A stretch of DNA of 64,000 nt from Theobroma cacao. Lineage: Eukaryota > Streptophyta > Magnoliopsida > Malvales > Malvaceae. Positions 25,084 to 38,500 of this stretch are shown piece after piece (the stretch's first letter is position 1; the number at the start of each line of letters is the position of its first letter). The position numbers and the translations under genes are program-made. The notes under the pieces are model-generated. The model was not told the DNA's origin and ran no database searches. It worked only from the letters and a program-made list of their open reading frames with translations. The stretch is from the NCBI RefSeq assembly GCF_000208745.1, contig NC_030851.1, positions 39,891,662 through 39,955,661 of the forward strand, read 5' to 3'.

Positions 25084-28000
25084 GGTGCGACAAGATTCCT
25101 AGTCAAGTGATTCCTAGGACTCGCCTTCAGGTTTGGTTCTTTAGAGTTTGTTCCACCATTTTGCTTTGGACTTGTTTGGTCCAGCTCGTCGCCGTTGGTG
25201 AGCTATGGCACCCGCGTTTGCTCACCGGTTTAACCAACCGGATTTCCTGGATCACGCGTCCTCCTCTCCGTGTTCAACAGTCGCTACATTCCCCGCCCCC
25301 TCTTGTTCCTCTCAGTGAGTCTCCACCTCCTCTCTCTCTCTCTCTCTGGGTTTGCATTGAATTGGTCGAAATTTTGATTCGTTTGTTGAATTTGGGATTG
25401 AAATTGGTATGAGAAAATTGCTTGTGAATATTAATTTCAGCTACAACCTTGGCTGCTAAATTGTAAGAACAAATGTGGGTTACTGTCGTGAACGATGTTT
25501 GGTCAAGGAACAATTTTTCAGTGCTACCTTAACCGTATTCTCCAACACTAGGATCAGGAACGTATGCTCGAGTTTCCTGCATTTTCTATTGGAAAATGCA
25601 TGTCACAGATTTGTTATTAATTGCTTTGTTTCGAGTGTTGGAGTGTTACTAATTGCTATCTTGTTCCTCATCATCTCGCGACGGCTTTTAATTGACAACT
25701 TCTGCGATTTTAGGAATAGCGGTATCAGCAATGTATTAATATAAAGAAAAGAGATCATTCCCTTTATTTTCTCTCTAGTTGCTGGCCTAGCAACATTCTG
25801 ATTGCTTGTCATGTTGACATTTTATATATTTACCTTTCCCCCCATCATTCTGTTGGTGAGGTGTCTGGGACTCTTTAAGCCTTCTAAGTACTTAATCAGT
25901 GTATCGATTTCCATGGGAGATGCTACAATTCACCTTTAGTGCATATAAGGTCATCTTGGATCGTATATTTTCTAATTTGAAAATGGTTGCAGCACTCTGT
26001 AAAAGCAATGAATTTATATTGCTTGCTGGAAGAGGACTTGTGCTAGATTGCTATGTACTTTTCAGTTTGCATTTCATTATAGCATCCTGAGTTATATATT
26101 CAAATAGTTTTGCCTGGAAGCTCTTATGAATTGATTGTTGGAATGCCATCTATGCTATCGTTTTATACTGTCAACATACCACTGATACTAAAGCTCTGGG
26201 TGCTTGATCATGTTCCTGAATTATTTAGGTTTACGCTATGCTTTGTAGGTTCCCTGCCCCCCAAAATAGTTGTTTCTGTGTGATGCTCCAGAGCCTCCAT
26301 ATCTTGATTTCTCTAAATACCTATGAATTCCATAAAGCTGCAAACTGGTTTTACTGGACTATACTTAAAAATTATTAACTTTAAAACTAATAATTATTTA
26401 ACGTGCTTGATCTTCTTGATCAATTGAGAATTTGATGACTGATTCGTTATACCTTATTTATGTGTCCATGAATTTTTATTGAAGGAAATACTTTTGCCTT
26501 TTGAATTCAATCTTTGGAAAAAGTATGACCTTCATTCTTGTATATTTTCAGGAAATTATAAAAGTAATGGTTTTCTCAAAGTTTCCTGCAATGGGGGCTT
26601 GAATCAAATGCGTGCTGCGGTCTGTGCCTTTTCTCTAGCTCATCTTTTCCTTGTTTGTTTGTTCATTATTATGCTATTAATCCAGCTAATTTGTCATTTT
26701 TAGATCTGTGACATGGTGACCGTTGCCCGACTTTTAAATCTCACTTTGGTTGTTCCGGAGCTTGATAAGACATCATTCTGGGCTGACCCTAGGTGTGTTT
26801 AAAATCTGAAAAGGTTACTCTACTGTTTTCACAGCTGCTTTAAAAGTATATGACTAGGAATCTGATTTTGCAGTGATTTTGAGGACATTTTTGATGTGAG
26901 ACATTTCATTGATTCTCTAAGGGATGAAGTTCGCATTGTCAAAAGGCTGCCAAAGAGGTTTAGTAGGAAACATGGCTTTGAAGCTTTTAAGATGCCTCCC
27001 GTTAGTTGGTCAAATGAAAAATACTATTTTGAACAGGTTTGTTGCTTACTGTTGATTAATACTAGTGTTAGCTTAAAAACGAGTTTCTTTCTCAGGTAGC
27101 ATTCCAACTTCAGCAAATTGGTAGTTCCTGGAATGTATGAGTGGATGTTTTGTCTCTTCTCTTTTCTTTTTGGGGTTATGCAGTAGAATCTAATGCCTTT
27201 GACATTATTTTACAGATTCTACCACTGTTCAGTAAGTATAAGGTAGTACACTTCAATAGAACAGATACACGACTGGCAAATAATGGGATCTCACTCAATC
27301 TTCAGAAACTTAGGTGCCGAGTCAATTTCCAAGGACTGAAATTTACTCCTCAGATTGAGACATTGGGGTACAAATTGGTTCGCATTCTTCAAGAAAGGGG
27401 ACCTTTTGTGGCATTGCATCTAAGATATGAGATGGACATGTTGGCTTTTTTAGGTTGTACACATGGCTGCACTGTGGAAGAAGCTGAGGAGCTAAAACGA
27501 TTGAGGTTTGTTATGTTTGAAGCTGATATATTCCAGTCAAAACACTCACATTATCTTAGCAAGGTGTGGTGTTCCCTATCTTTAGGATACACACACTAGT
27601 CAGCCCCAGCATAAACTCACATACCACAAACAAGATAGCAAAGCTGTATGCTGCAACTTAATTATGAACATTTTTCCAAAGTATGATGTCAGACTGGGAA
27701 GGTAATACAGCTGAGATGCCATACGGTGTTGTTAATCATCAATACCCTAACTGACTTAGTTTTTGGGCAATAAGATTATGGTGTGTCCATGTTCTTGTTT
27801 GTTTGAGTTGCATCAAATGTTTAAACTTAGTGATGACAAGAAGCAAATTTAAACTTAGATCTATATAAGTATCTATTGAGCTCAATGTTATCAATAACAA
27901 GTATTAGGATAATACTATAAAATCTAATTGGATAGCTGCCCCTTCCTTTCAGGTATGCATACCCCTGGTGGCGAGAGAAAGAGATAGTGTCTGAAGAGAG

Positions 28001-29067
28001 GAGACAACAAGGGTTATGTCCTCTGACACCGGAGGAAGCAGCATTAATTTTGCAAGCATTGGGTTTTGATAACGAGACTCAGATTTACATTGCTTCTGGT
28101 GAGATTTATGGCAGTGAACGGAGACTGGCACCACTAAGAGCTGCATATCCACGTATTGTGAGTTTATAACCCTGTAAATGTTTAGCTTTTGGTATTGGTA
28201 TGCGTGTTTCAAGGCTCATCAAAGCACTGGATTTATATATTATCAACTTTTTCGGATGCATATGAAAAGTCTAAGTTTTTGCTAGAATTTTGGGAAGTAT
28301 ATATTGCAAACCTAGCTGCAAATTATTGTTGAAGTCTTCTTTGCACTCACGTGTATCAAACAGATGGTTTGGATTGCATGAAACATTTTTCCTGTACTTA
28401 GTTGAGCCACAGAATCTCTTTAGCCTTGACCAGTGTTCATGTTTACTAATTAAGTACTGGTGTTAGCCTCTACTTTTGGCTTCTAAAACAGGCACATGTA
28501 ACTGTGGTTTTTATTGTGTCTTTGCTTATAATTCGTCTAGGTTTCAAGACTTTATTACAATTTCAGGTGAAAAAGGAAACACTATTAGATCCAGTGGAAC
28601 TGAAACAATTTCAGAACCATTCGTCTCAGATGGCGGCTTTGGACTTTATGGTATCGATTGCCAGCAACACTTTCATTCCCACGTATGATGGGAACATGGC
28701 AAAAGTTGTGGAAGGTCACCGCAGGTATTTATGCTGCTGAATTATGTAATGAGAGGGGGTTTATTTTCATAGTCCTGACAAGCCTTTGTTCAGGTATCTT
28801 GGGTTTAAAAGAAGTATCCTGCCAGATCGAAAGAAACTTGTGGAGTTGCTGGATTTGCATGAGAATGGGACACTTCAATGGAATGAGTTTGCACTAGCTG
28901 TAAGGCAAGCGCATGAGAATCGGATGGGACAGCCCTTCCGTCGTCGGACTATTCCAGAGAAACCGAAGGAGGAAGACTATTTCTATGCAAACCCTCAAGA
29001 GTGCCTATGTGAGGGAACAAATTGTGATGACTTACTAGGCCCTAATAACTCAAGTACTCTACAATGA
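25050..29067 (+). CDS. RRT: GT106 O-fucosyltransferase-like protein, RRT-type rhamnogalacturonan I rhamnosyltransferase
   Basis: Golgi type II glycosyltransferase; Arabidopsis RRT1-4 add rhamnose from UDP-rhamnose to rhamnogalacturonan I, a pectin backbone. Eight exons in phase, 25050-25314, 26552-26619, 26704-26792, 26874-27036, 27216-27505, 27953-28157, 28567-28724 and 28794-29067, give 503 residues. The short N-terminal tail ([10 protein letters not shown]) is followed by a membrane anchor (about 32-50, [19 protein letters not shown]) and a proline-rich stem. The lumenal catalytic part has [12 protein letters not shown], the donor-site-like [11 protein letters not shown] segment, the TPEE...[10 protein letters not shown] block and [13 protein letters not shown]. 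The C terminus has the [19 protein letters not shown] motif. Similarity to RRT1 runs the whole length. Which of the four Arabidopsis paralogues it matches best cannot be settled by eye. Confidence 0.93.
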
Positions 29068-29759
29068 TTGTCGGGTGATCAGATCTGAACTCCTGCTTGA
29101 GATGGTAACCGCCATGACTGTTTCTAAATGGTGTGGATGATAATCCAGTCAGGTTCAGGACAGAATGCCCTACACGACCATGTATACATGCACTTGAAGA
29201 GTTTTGTAAGAAAAGGCGGCAGAAAATCCTGCAGTTCCCATTTGGGCGCCCAAAAAAAGGAAAATCTTTTGATTTTTTTTACCCCTTTCTGATAAATTTA
29301 TTTGTTTTCCTTTTGCTTCCTACCCTTTGATTTGTATTCAGCACTGTCACATAATTCCACAGTTGAATTAACAGATATTGTACAGTGTCCTTGTCCCTTG
29401 TTCCTCAATGTGCCTTGATGATCCAACATCGATTTTTTCCAACACCTTCCCAACCCAACGCACAATGCCATAAAATGACTTGTCATTTTATGATTTATAC
29501 ATTATCAGTGCATCAAATATAAATCCATAAATTAATTGAACCTCCAGCTGAGAGATTGATGCAGTTCAACTGCAGCCAATTCCTATGTCAGTAGAATAAC
29601 TACAGGCAATGTTACAATATTACAATTTTGCTATCTAGGCAGTAGAAATCATCTACCAAGCAAAATTTGCCAACTAAAATAATGAAAGGTCAGAAAACTA
29701 CTTGGATTTGCCCTATATCTAACACATAAACTTGATATATTGGGGTCTTTGGCATGTCC
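29068..29759. other. Convergent 3' flanks of the GT106 and LSMT genes
   Basis: About 690 bases between two stop codons facing each other. No gene or repeat is recognised; both 3' UTRs should lie here. Confidence 0.6.
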
Positions 29760-32700
29760 CTACTTGGTCTCCCAAAAGATTATTTCACCTTGCTCTCCAA
29801 CTAGACCAAGATCTCTGAGCCTCCTTTCTTGGTAATATTCCAACTCATCCAACTCTGATTCCCTTTCCTTAAAGATCTCATCAATTTGCTGCAGCACCTT
29901 TTTTTCCCCTGCTCTTATTCCCACTGCGATTTCCAGCCTCGGATCAAGATTTCCCCCTTCCATCAGCTTTTCATCCTGCAATTAACAAGTATTCAGTAAT
30001 GACAGCTTCAAGCAAATTTGCCATTACAAGAAAATTGTTTGCTCAGGATTTTTTAAAGAAGCTGAAGGTGCTAGAGAAATGAGGCATTATGCTTGAGCCT
30101 TCATTGAGGTGGTGACTTGTGTGATAAGTCATTGGCATATGAAGGGTTAAGGATGCCACCCTAGTAGAAGATTTATGTACCTGACATTCTTTTTTGGATC
30201 AAAAGCTGATTCTCATTAGCTGGAATTTGAAGTAACCAAACTTTAAGTATTGTCCTAACCTTTTTATCTCATAGACTTTATTGAACAGTGGCAGGTATAA
30301 CAGGGTGATAAATTAGCAAATGGTTCTCTCAACACATTCACAAAAAAGTAGATTATTAATACTAAAGAATTAGCTTTGACTGGAATACAAGAAAGATACT
30401 TCTTTACCTCTTCAATCGTGGTATGATAACCAGAGAGAGCAGCTTTGCAGGCATCGCAGACCACCCGACATATAAGCTCTTCATTGGCACGACTTACAGG
30501 TAAATCAAGGTGGCCCCAAATTGTGTTTCTAAAAATAGATTCCAAGAGGAAAGCATCTGATCCCCCAAGTGCCACTAGCCGTAGATAAGGAATCAGTGCT
30601 GGAGGAAGAGGACGACCCAAAACAATGTCAAAATAGGCAGTCTCACCCAAACCATTTGTCTCAGCAATGTCAAGCTTGTCTCCAAAGAATGGGTCTGACT
30701 CTGATATCTCCAACGTTAGTGTATATGCATTGCGCTCTGACTTTGATTCTACGAATCCATAATCAAGTGCCAACTCAGCATTGCTCTTGTTTAAATCATA
30801 TTGAATCAAAACCTGTTAAATAGTCTTCTCTATCAGTCATCCCATGTTAACATATTTCGTCTCATCATAATGCATTTGTATTCTTGGAGTTAGGGATGTT
30901 AGATTACGATCAAGGTAATCTTATTACCTGATTTAAATAATAAATAGATGTAAATTATTTAAGATTAACCTAGATTGCTTTTTATGAGAGTATAAGTACA
31001 CTAACTATAATTCAGTTTATCATATAACTCAAACACAGAACTATATATATGATCTACATACATGTAACTTTTGCATTTTTGGGTTATAATAGTGTTTAAC
31101 CTACAATGTCGGTCCTTTCATCTTTATAATGCTCAAGTGTGTGCACTGATTAGGTAAAAGGGCAGGAATGCTTAGAAAATGGAATACCTATAAGCAAAGA
31201 ACTTCTCAGATAACAAAGCTTCTCAGCTAACTTTTTTGGAAGCATGGTTGCCAGAGTAATAAAATTGGAAAAGCATGAAGTTAAAACTCCTCACCTGCTC
31301 ACCAGCCTTGACAGAAAGAGGAGACCGCAAAGAAAACAGGAGATCCCTAGAGAAAAGTCCAGCTCCTTTAATCTCCCATGCATAATCTTCTGTAGTGATG
31401 CTAGGGCTATGATTGATCTGATTAATGAAGAAGATTTGAAGAAAGTTAAAATTTTAAGATAATTTAACATTTCTTTTTCTCTGCAAGCTAACTTTCAGAA
31501 ACCATAGGGGGCCTTACCAAGTCCGCAAGAGGTATCAAAACAAGATTTTGGCCACGAAGGCGGGAAAATGCCCTTGATCTGAGAATCCCAAATGCCCAGA
31601 AGAAATCATCTACTGTTATAGGGGCAGGAAATAGCTGTTTGTTGGGGAGTATGATTTCTTCTTCTACTTTCAAGAATTCATTCTGCACATATTCTTTCAC
31701 TCCCAATGTTGTGCTCAACAGCTGAGTTCCTGTGTGGAAGTTAAATATATGTAACATGAAAACCTATATTTCAGATTGAGCTGCTTTGCTGCAATGTTAG
31801 TTCACCTAAAGGGTATGAAAATTAACAAAATGCACAAGGTATTTGATGAGGAGATTATCTTTTACAAGAAATATATATACTGTAAGCAATACCAAAAATG
31901 GCCATTAAGTGCAGTTAATTGAATCTGATCTGAAGCATTAGAAACCTCATCAACAAATCTAAACATAACACATAAAAATTGAGAGTTCTATAAAATCTTC
32001 TTCAACCCAATCAATAGTCTAACACTTTGATTTCTCCAATGCCAAGTTGCTTACTGACCATGACAGAGAGGTTTCTAAGGAGTACATGGATATAAGACTC
32101 TGACCGAACTAACCTTGTAGCTCAGCTAGCTCCTCTTCTGACCTGCACTGGAACCATAAAAGCAACACTTTATCAACCTCAAAGACCCCATTAAGAAAAG
32201 GGAAAATTATAACAAAATTAGATATTGGAAAAGGGAAAAAAAGAAAGAAATGAGAAACCAAGCCACACCCACCAAAACACAGTGGAATCTGTAAACTCTG
32301 GAAGTATATCAAGATAAACCCGCCATTGAGAATCTTCCTTCAACTTCTCCCTGATCAAGAACAAAGCTACAGAAATCCAAGGCTTCAATCCACTACAAAC
32401 ACTTCCTATCTCAGAAGCTGCAACTGCATCCTGGTTTATCCAAAACCTGTTAGGAATCTCCAAGACAACCTCATTCCTGGAAATGTCCTTTTTTGCAATC
32501 AGCCCAAGTCCTTCGGGAACCATTCCAGGCCTTACAGGGGACTTGGCAGAGACTACACCCTGATCCTGGAGCCATTGCCAGAAGGTTTGGACCTCTGGCG
32601 GAGGGTCAGTTGTTGGTGAGTGGACAAAAGCTGCTGACAGACAGATGTTTCTCTTAGTAACGTGGATGGGAACTGTTGGTTTAGTAGTGAAAGCAGTCAA

Positions 32701-32778
32701 GTGTTTGACAGTTGTTGAAGAAGACGGGAAAGTGCTAGGTGAAGGTGCTGATGGGAGAGTGAACAGTGTTGCTGCCAT
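29760..32778 (-). CDS. LSMT: Chloroplast SET-domain protein lysine methyltransferase (LSMT, Rubisco LSU/aldolase methyltransferase)
   Basis: Stromal enzyme that trimethylates lysine on plastid fructose-bisphosphate aldolase and, in some species, Rubisco large subunit Lys-14. Six minus-strand exons, 32778-32273, 32142-32114 (29 bases), 31729-31518, 31417-31295, 30812-30408 and 29975-29760, join in phase to 496 residues; pea LSMT has 489. Residues 1-45 look like a transit peptide (Ser/Thr/Pro, no acids). The SET domain (about 65-310) carries GLGLIAKKDI, the insert with SEEELAELQG, the LADLINHSP signature and EQVLIQYDLNKSNAELALDYGF. The Rubisco-LSMT substrate-binding domain follows (about 320-490). 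The residue before the Ala-Trp pair in TTEDYAWEI is Tyr, which may matter for substrate choice (see findings). Confidence 0.95.
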
Positions 32779-32815
32779 TAGTTTACTTTTCTGGATGAGG
32801 CGAGATGTGGTGGGA

Positions 32816-32822
32816 TTTTATA
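32816..32822 (-). promoter_or_regulatory. Candidate TATA box of LSMT, very close to the ATG
   Basis: A minus-strand TATAAAA begins 44 bases before the LSMT ATG (32778). If used, transcription would start within about 15 bases of the ATG, an unusually short leader. Motif and distance only. Confidence 0.5.
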
Positions 32823-34460
32823 GCTTGTGGTAACCAATGAGAAAAAAATGTTCTAACCAACCTGGTTGGGTTGGATAAGCCTACTTCATAGCCTGGTTGG
32901 GTCTATTACGTTATCTTCAAAGGAATCAGAACATGAAACGATCCCAAGCTTCCAGGAGTAAGCCTCTCTACTCGTTTTGGGCCGAATTTTCCCTTTCGCT
33001 CTCTCGTTTCTAGAATACGTAGATGGGGATTCAAGGAATAACGAAGCTAATTAATAGAAAATGCCAATTACTACATATGGCTGACCTTTTCCCATGGCCA
33101 TCCAAAAGTAATCTTTGGAATTCACTCATTGCAAGTTTGCTTTTCATCTTTATCTAATTGTTCTCCACTATGACTTCTTTTTTCCCACCAACCCATCCCT
33201 TTTCTTTTTCCCTTATCTCCTTATGATAGGACAGATGAGGTGGATATTTGAAGAGAAAAAATGGGAAATGGTAAAATGAAAAAATTTGGATTATTTCGGT
33301 TAATTCAGTTAAAACAGAATTTCAGTCGATTCGATTGAATGCTCGTTCTGCAGAATTATTAATATTATCTCTATATTAATAATTCGATTCAGATCATTCA
33401 ACACAACCATAGAAAGAATATAATAAGGGAATGGATGAGGGCAAGTTGATGCTATAAGATAAGGGAAACACTGGTGCAGCTGGAGAGAGACCAGACCTTG
33501 ACACTGATAATGGCTAAAGGCAGCAGTAGGCAGTAGAAGCCAAAGATTTTTTCCTTTACAGCAAAATTTTCAACCACTACTTTATAACACATTGAAAGCT
33601 GTCATAAACAATGAATTATGACCCACCAAAACGTACAATGTGAATAATTGATCTACTTGGAAGGCAAAAAATGGAAAGAGAGATGCAGATGTACAGAAAA
33701 GAAGGTGAAGCCCTTTTCAAGCAAAAGTAAAAGTTCCATGTTGCCACAATCAAAGCGCAAAATAAAAAGAAAGAGAAAGCCATAGGATTCATTCATGTGG
33801 ATGAGGATCAAACACAAAAGATTGATAAGCTCAGCAACCTATATAAATTAATTAGCATTTGTACAAAATATTGCTGCTTAGCAGACCTATCCACTGTCTC
33901 ATGCAGCTGGAGATATAAGAATAAATAAAAAATTAGGCTTACTAGGCAAAACGTGCTGCTCATTGTTGACAGGAAATTTCAACCTTTTGATTCTTCTTTT
34001 GTTACTCCATTGTAGAGATTAGGAGATTCAGTCCTTTTTTTTTCTAACCGTGTAATAATTGATCCACACGGTCAAAACCTTGAAAAAGGGTTTGAATTCT
34101 TGAATCTATCATGAGAAGATCAATTCAAATTTTAATCAAAATTAGAGATGATAACGGCAAGATATCTTAATGTGAATTTTATTATTAAATGTTTGATTAA
34201 ATTTTTTTAATTGTTATTTATGTTTGTATATGAATATTTTAGACACTATTCATTAAATATTCTCTTAAAATTAATTTTTTATGTATAATATTAATAAAAA
34301 TTAAATTAAAATTTAGTAAGTATTAAATTAATGATAAAAATTATAAATAAAAATAATATATGAAATTAAAATTTAGTATCACGAATCATTATTTATAATC
34401 AAATTTGGATGATGAATATCCTAAAATTACTATTTGAATCTAACTTGAATTTGTGCGAGT
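32823..34460. other. Intergenic DNA between divergent LSMT and PHO1-like copy A
   Basis: No gene seen. The first ~600 bases are mixed in composition. From about 34090 the DNA is strongly AT-rich. A GAATATCC at 34414-34421 matches the PHR1-binding consensus GNATATNC. Confidence 0.5.
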
Positions 34461-34860
34461 AATAATTTACTATCCGAATGTTACTCAAGTTAGATTATAA
34501 AATATCTTAATCTTATTTAATCGGATTGAGCAATATGAAATACCCAATTACAAGATAATCATTGATATATCCCTAATCAAAATTAATTACAAAAAAAGTG
34601 CAAAAGAAAAAAAATACTAATATTGAAATCAAGAAATTTGAATGTAAGTTATTGAGAATGCATTGTTCTCTCATAATAATTTACTATTTGAATCTTACTT
34701 GAATTCGGTTATAAAGTATCTTAATTTTATTTAATCTAATTGAGTAATATAATGTATTCAATTATAAGATGCCCGGTGACATCTTTATTCCAAGTTAATT
34801 ACCAAAACGTACAAAAAAATAAAAAAAATTACTAGTACTGAAATAAAAAAATCTGAATGT
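34461..34860. repeat. Imperfect direct duplication of ~185 bp
   Basis: Copy 1 (34461-34645) and copy 2 (34675-34860) share, in order, AATAATTTACTAT, AAGTATCTTAAT-type, TTATTTAAT, TTGAGTAATAT-type, CAATTA(C/T)AAGAT, TTAATTAC and TCTGAATGT-type segments. The copies have many substitutions, so the duplication is old. It lies 0.7-1.1 kb upstream of PHO1-like copy A. Confidence 0.75.
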
Positions 34861-35358
34861 TTGGGTTGAAACTATTTTTTATAAAATCTGTTTTCCAAGG
34901 CAGTCAAGAAGTCTATGGTCCAACAAGTACTGCAAATTTTTTTATATTTTGTTGATGAACTAAAATTTCTCCCATGACATGGAAAAACGAGTGTGATCAC
35001 GCACCCACTCTCTCTTTCCCTTTACACGTTTCATGGCCAAAAGAGCAGGCCTTGGGTTGGGTTAGTTAAGGAAAAATGACAAGAAATGTTTTTACTGCGA
35101 AGGTGAAAGAATTGATTAAAGAAATCACATTGGGGACACATTGCCATGGCCTATGGGTGGAGTGGTCAATCGTGGCAGCGTCTGCTCCTTGAAAGTAGAA
35201 ATTTATTCTAGTTACGACAATTCCCACGTAAGCTGTTGCTTGTCTCTTCGTTGCTTTAAAGTATTGCATCGGCTGACACCCACGTTTTCTACTGAAACCT
35301 TGCGACGGGGTCTTGGCCTTCCTCCGTTTTCTTGGATGTTTCTACCTTTTTCTGTTTT

Positions 35359-35366
35359 TATAAGTA
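35359..35366 (+). promoter_or_regulatory. Candidate TATA box of PHO1-like copy A
   Basis: TATAAGTA, 222 bases before the ATG at 35581, in a T-rich context. It implies a leader of about 190 bases. Confidence 0.4.
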
Positions 35367-35580
35367 GAGGTAGCTACACCTAATCAAGTTCCCCTCATCA
35401 AGTTGGTCTGTAACTTGTAATCTCAACTTGTAGTTGAGATTTGGTGTTTTGTGGGGTTTATTCTTTTAAAACTTCGAGGGACCAATTTCTGAAGCGCATT
35501 GAAACTAGAGCAGTGTGAGCATTAGGGTACTGAGAGCGTTATAATTTATCTGCACTGGCAGAAGTGATTACAGGCCAAAA

Positions 35581-38500
35581 ATGAAGTTTGGGAAGGAGTT
35601 TGCGTCGCAGATGGTGCCGGAATGGCAAGAAGCGTACATGGATTATGATTTCTTGAAGTCCCTTTTGAAAGAAGTCCTGCGTTTCAAGCAAAGGACCAAG
35701 CCACCGGCTACCCCTGGTGGCCTGAAACGGAAGCTGACGCTGTATAGAGCTTTCAGTGGCCTAACGCAGAGGCACCACAACCCGACGAGCCCGACCTCGC
35801 CTGACATAGAAAGCCAACCCATTTTGGTGAATTCTGTGAGTCAGAATGGGTCTCAGAGTTATCAAACTACGTTCCTGATGTCAGCGGACGAGGGCGGAGA
35901 GTATGAGCTGGTGTACTTTAGGAGGCTTGATGATGAGTTCAATAAGGTGGACAAGTTTTACAGGGCTAAGGTGCAAGAGGTGATGAAAGAAGCAGATATT
36001 TTGAACAAACAAATGGATGCTTTGATTGCTTTCAGGATCAAAGTCGAGAATCCTCCAGGGATTAGTTTTGACAGGTCCGTGGAGATGACTCGCCTTGCTT
36101 CAGACATTGCAGCGTCCACAGCTGCATTATCGGCTGCTACTCCATCTGGTGCCAGAGCTAGCAGTAAGTATTTCTCCTCTCAAAGCAGTTTACCACTGTT
36201 TTGGTTACAGAAAATTACACTTGTAGTCCAGGTGGAATGTTGAAACTGAATATGTCTTCCTTTTCGATTGGCAGAAACAGCTCCTCACCTTGAAGCCATT
36301 GTAGAAAGCACCCATGGTCAAGCTGATGATGATGATGATGATAAAAATGATGAAAAAGAGAGAAATACCCCGATTCAAGAAGCCAAAGCACCGAAACCGA
36401 AGAATATCATGGGCATCAGACCTGCACCACTTGACGTACTTGACCGGGTGAAAATGAACAACACTCTTGAGACTCCTCGTTCCACCATTAAAGGTGTCCT
36501 CAGGGTTCCTAACCATACGGACCTGAGTTTCAGCAGGGAAAATCTAAGGAAAGTTGAAGAACAACTTAAGCGGGCTTTTGTTGAGTTCTACCAAAAGCTT
36601 CGTCTGCTTAAAAGTTTTAGGTAAAGACTGCTTGCTCCTTGCTACTTATCACATAATTTGGTCTATTTTTCTCTGCTTTCTTCTGATTGTACTGATCCTT
36701 CTGTCCTTGAATCAACAGCTTCCTGAACACGTTGGCGTTTTCCAAAATCATGAAGAAGTACGATAAGATCACTTCCAGAAGTGCATCCAGATCTTACATG
36801 AAAATGGTGGATAACTCCTACCTTGGTAGTTCTGATGAGGTAAATGTTAAAATTTCTGTATCAATTCATTACAAAATTTGCAGTGGGCAAAAACAATTAA
36901 GCTTCAACTCTTTCTGAAAACTTTTCAACACTCAAACTATCATTGAGTTGCTTTTAACAATAAAAAACTTTGCTGGATTTCTTAGTCACCTGCAGCCCCT
37001 AATCTAGCACCCTTCATCACAGGTTACAAGGCTCATGGAGAGAGTTGAAACTACATTCATCAAGCACTTTTCAAATGCAAACCGTGCTAAGGGGATGAAC
37101 ATCTTAAGACCCAAAGCAAAAAGAGAAAGGCATAGGATAACATTTTCAACAGGTACAATTCCTGTTGCAGCCCCTTTTAGAACTTTCAGTTGGGGGCATA
37201 ATTAACCCAGATTATGTCTTCTAAAAATTTTCAGGGTTTTTCGCTGGCTGTGCGGCATCTCTTGTACTGGCCCTTATTCTGATCATTCGTATCCGTAAAA
37301 TTATGGATAGTCGAGGGAGGACCAAATACATGGAAACAATGTTTCCTCTTTACAGGTACTGTATTTCTTTCTTCTTCAGGTTTAGCAGACCTTAACACTT
37401 AACAATTCTAGACATGGTTCAAATGTTTAACAAGTTGTTATAAATCCTTTGCAGTTTGTTCGGATTCATTGTTCTGCACATGGTAATGTATGCTATCAAT
37501 ATATTTTACTGGAGGAAGTACCGGGTTAATTACTCTTTCATATTTGGTTTCAAGCAAGGAACCGAATTGGGGTACAGAGAAGTTTTTCTACTGAGTTTTG
37601 GTCTTGGAACATTAGCTTTAGCCTGTGTGCTCTCGAACCTTGACATGGAGATGGATCCCAAAACAAGAGACTACAAAGCATTCACTGAACTTCTTCCCCT
37701 GAACTTGGTTCTGGTAAGTTTATTTATTCAACTTGCTCAGTCTGTTGTTCATTTTCTAACAACACATTAACTGTCTTCCTTCCTTTTTCTATGTTGCAGG
37801 CTCTACTTATCATCCTATTCCTGCCATTCAACATCTTGTATCGGTCGAGTCGATTCTTCCTCCTCACATGTTTGTTTCACTGTATCTGTGCTCCTCTGTA
37901 CAAGGTAAATAATGGAAGACTTAACATAAGAAATGATCAAACAAATTAAGATTATAATTGTGGAACACACCTAATCCATCTGTTATTATCTTTCCTGCTG
38001 CAGGTTACACTCCCAGATTTCTTCTTGGCTGATCAATTAACTAGCCAGGTTTGTGAGAAATTACTCTTGCCTTTTGTCAATCTCTCAATACCCTTTTTTC
38101 CAAATAATTTGAAGTTCATATCCTTGTATTAATTGTTACAGGTGCAAGCCTTTAGGAGCTTCGAGTTCTACATTTGCTACTATGTTTGGGGAGACTTCAA
38201 ACACAGAAAAAACACTTGCAAAGACAGTGATGTGTTCAACACTTTCTACTTCATCGTGGCTGTGCTTCCCTACTTGTCACGCCTCCTCCAGTGCCTCCGT
38301 CGCCTCTTTGAAGAGAAAGACCCATTGCAAGGATACAATGGACTGAAATATTTCCTGACAATCGTAGCTGTCTGTCTGAGAACAGCTTACAGTATCAACA
38401 AGGGAATTGGCTGGAGAATAATAGCCTGGGTCGTCTCAGCCATTGCAGCAATATTCTGTACATACTGGGACCTTGTCTATGACTGGGGCCTCCTTAACCG

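Noticed and set aside
36205..36516. Minus-strand frame over PHO1 copy A exon 2
   Set aside because: Antisense shadow produced by the Asp-rich linker.
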